Position numbers and translations under genes: made by a program. Source: Notospermus geniculatus (Eukaryota > Nemertea > Pilidiophora > Heteronemertea > Lineidae). Taken from it: DNA of 64,000 nt. Shown here piece by piece: positions 62,283 to 64,000 of the stretch; position 1 is the stretch's first letter, and the number at the start of each line of letters is the position of its first letter. The notes under the pieces are model-generated. The model did no database searches and was not told the DNA's origin. It worked only from the letters and a program-made list of their open reading frames with translations. The DNA is taken from NCBI GenBank assembly GCA_002633025.1, contig NMRB01000508.1, forward strand, positions 120,600-184,599, written 5' to 3'.

Positions 62283-63449
62283 ATGAAAGACGCCATGGCG
62301 TCTCCAGAAAGTCCCGAAAAGTCGACGTCACCTGCCGAAGGGGCAAACGGAACGGGAAATACAAGAATGACAAATAGAACCGACAACTTGACGGACACCA
62401 GGACGTCAAATACAGATGGACATTTCCAATGTGAATATATCGAAACGGATTTAGACGAAGATTTAGATGAGGTTGATGGGGGTGTGAACATTCAAAATGG
62501 ATATACAGAATATCGGGGTATTAGTAGTCGTTTGGGATGCCGTAGTGTTGGTAATCGTGAGATTTTGCGGCGGCCGAGTTATAGACTTGCGCTCGAAACG
62601 AGGGCGGGGTTCGCCACAGAAAATAGCGACACGACGGATTCGGAAATGGAAAGTGACGCGCCTTGTCGGAGTTGTAATGTGAAAGGGCCAAGAGTTTCTG
62701 GACAACTTGGTTCTAAAACAAACAACGGATCTTCCATAGCGCACATCAAAAAGGTTTTTGGTACGGACAGTGTGACATCGAAAGATGGTTCAGTTGACAG
62801 TGAAAGTGAAATAAACATTGATACTGGGGTGGATGTGCGGACGCTAGAAAACATGAGTACTACGTCATCATCTTTGCTGTCCTTGAGTTCCATTGGAAGT
62901 GACAATTCTAGTTCCATTGGGTCAAAGGTCAAGGTTAATATTCTGGACGAGAAGCAGCGTCGGGAGCGTAATATTATAAAGTACGCTCACATCAGCAACG
63001 AATACGCGAGACTGACAGAGTTACTTGATGTTATCAATCCGTATGAACTACGGGAGGCATTAAAACGCATGTTACAATCAAAAGACCCCAAATTAGTCGT
63101 TGCTCTAACTACGTTGCTACCTCGGCGAGTGTACCCCGTCCCTACGGTAGCTCACTGCGCCCGTTGCCACAAAACATACAACCCCCAACTGCCGTCAAAC
63201 TGTGTACTGAGACATCCCAATTCTAAGGTGACGAAAGTCCGGGAAGACGCAGACGGTGCTACTTTTCATTGCAAAGCTTGCGGTAGAGACTTCACTTTAG
63301 TGAAGATGCATTTCTATGACGAAGCCGTCAATTCGTATTTATCAGGTTTATGTTTTCAAGGTAGGCATACGACCAGTCCGAGAGAAATCGCCCCTGGTTG
63401 CGCGGCAAAGACTTGTGATGAAATGGGTTGTGTGGAGTGCTACGTGTAG
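62283..63449 (+). CDS. Intronless gene, cysteine-rich putative zinc-binding protein, family unknown
   Basis: The single exon has 388 codons. The first ATG is at 62283; a second in-frame ATG at 62295 has the better context (GACGCCATGG), so translation may start four codons later. Residues 1-230 are acidic and rich in Ser, Thr and Asn (low complexity, for example STTSSSLLSLSSIGSDNSSS near 205). A basic stretch, EKQRRERNIIKYAHISNEYA, and helical segment (about 233-285) follow. The C-terminal 97 residues hold C292-x2-C295, C307 and H311, C330-x2-C333, C357 and H362, and a final cluster C373, C378, C383, C386. The first three pairs could bind one or two zinc ions. I do not recognise the family. 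No AATAAA was seen downstream. A large foldback begins about 50 bases past the stop. Confidence 0.85.
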   Translation: MKDAMASPESPEKSTSPAEGANGTGNTRMTNRTDNLTDTRTSNTDGHFQCEYIETDLDEDLDEVDGGVNIQNGYTEYRGISSRLGCRSVGNREILRRPSYRLALETRAGFATENSDTTDSEMESDAPCRSCNVKGPRVSGQLGSKTNNGSSIAHIKKVFGTDSVTSKDGSVDSESEINIDTGVDVRTLENMSTTSSSLLSLSSIGSDNSSSIGSKVKVNILDEKQRRERNIIKYAHISNEYARLTELLDVINPYELREALKRMLQSKDPKLVVALTTLLPRRVYPVPTVAHCARCHKTYNPQLPSNCVLRHPNSKVTKVREDADGATFHCKACGRDFTLVKMHFYDEAVNSYLSGLCFQGRHTTSPREIAPGCAAKTCDEMGCVECYV

Positions 63450-63499
63450 GCCATGTCGAGTTCCTGCCGTGCGTGACATCGTTGATGAAGGCCAGGTTA

Positions 63500-63945
63500 C
63501 CTAAACGGCGATACGCCACGTGAGAGTTTTGTCGTAAAAGTTTTACTCGCAACTGGCAGTACACAGTTTGCGATAATAGCGGCCGCCATTTTTTTTGAAA
63601 AATGAGCCGAATTTTCGAACTTTTCAAATATATTTCGAACATATTTTATTAGCTGCTTGCTTGCTAAAATAATTTTATGCCGTTCTAGTGGCTTACTGTA
63701 TGACCTTTCTTTTTCTGAAAGCCTCTGACAGTGCAAAATCCCATCGAAAAAACCCAAGCAATGGCAAAATCTTCAAAAAAAGATGGCGGCCGCTGACTTC
63801 GCAAACTGTGCATTCACCATTGTTTGTTTCTTTAGACTTCGCTGAGACCAATGACTGCGCCCAAAGTTTTCTTTGGCCGAGTTGCCGGCTGTGAGCCAAC
63901 TCCCGAGCGAGAAAACTTTCACGTGGAGCAGCGCCTTTACCGTGG
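63500..63945. mobile_element. Foldback element downstream of the zinc-binding gene
   Basis: The left GCCACGTGAGAGTTTTGTCG, ACACAGTTTGCG and GCGGCCGCCATTTTTTTTGA are mirrored on the right (AAAAAAGATGGCGGCCGC, CGCAAACTGTGC, GAAAACTTTCACGTGGAGC). The middle is AT-rich. No open frame is convincing. Confidence 0.7.
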
Positions 63946-64000
63946 GCGAGCACTTAAAATGTTAGGAGTCGAAATTTCATTGGTAAAATCAACTTACCAA

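Noticed and set aside
62192-62504. Overlapping short frames around the start of the 62283 gene
   Set aside because: They are shadows of the long plus-strand frame or its GC-rich upstream region.

Overview
The window is animal genomic DNA, most likely from a marine invertebrate. It has spliced genes with GT-AG introns, tRNA-derived SINEs, a non-LTR reverse transcriptase fragment and dozens of short terminal-inverted-repeat (TIR) elements. It also has draft-assembly N gaps. There is nothing bacterial, no CRISPR array and no operon. The heparan sulfate epimerase gene fits a metazoan. An amphioxus-like, hemichordate or other invertebrate source is plausible, but the sequence alone does not fix the clade.

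Layout. 1-26.6 kb is gene-poor and made of mobile-element debris: TTAA-flanked foldback elements, hAT-like MITEs, interrupted SINEs and several minisatellites (21, about 33, 52 and about 55 bp units). From 26.6 to 34.1 kb on the plus strand lie four exons of GLCE (D-glucuronyl C5-epimerase), covering about 550 residues and the whole catalytic domain; the exon with the membrane anchor was not found. 34.2-44.8 kb is again repeats, including a tandem duplication that carries a SINE. From 57.0 down to 47.2 kb on the minus strand lies SLC33A1 (acetyl-CoA transporter 1). Seven of its exons are visible, one is missing and probably lies in the 337-base N gap, and the terminal coding exon occurs twice inside a 2.3-2.7 kb tandem duplication. 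57.9-58.2 kb is a truncated LINE reverse transcriptase. At 62.3-63.4 kb on the plus strand is an intronless 388-codon gene for an acidic, serine-rich protein with a cysteine-rich, probably zinc-binding C-terminus, of no family I recognise.

GLCE and SLC33A1 both act in the Golgi/ER lumen (heparan sulfate epimerisation; import of acetyl-CoA for O-acetylation). Nothing here suggests they are co-regulated. The main interest lies in how repeats touch the genes: a minisatellite with branch-point-like motifs ends 20 bp before a GLCE acceptor, a transposon lies 23 bp from an SLC33A1 donor, the SLC33A1 last exon is duplicated, and a 52-bp satellite carries a hammerhead-like core. Several single N positions sit at duplication edges, so unmerged haplotypes must be considered.
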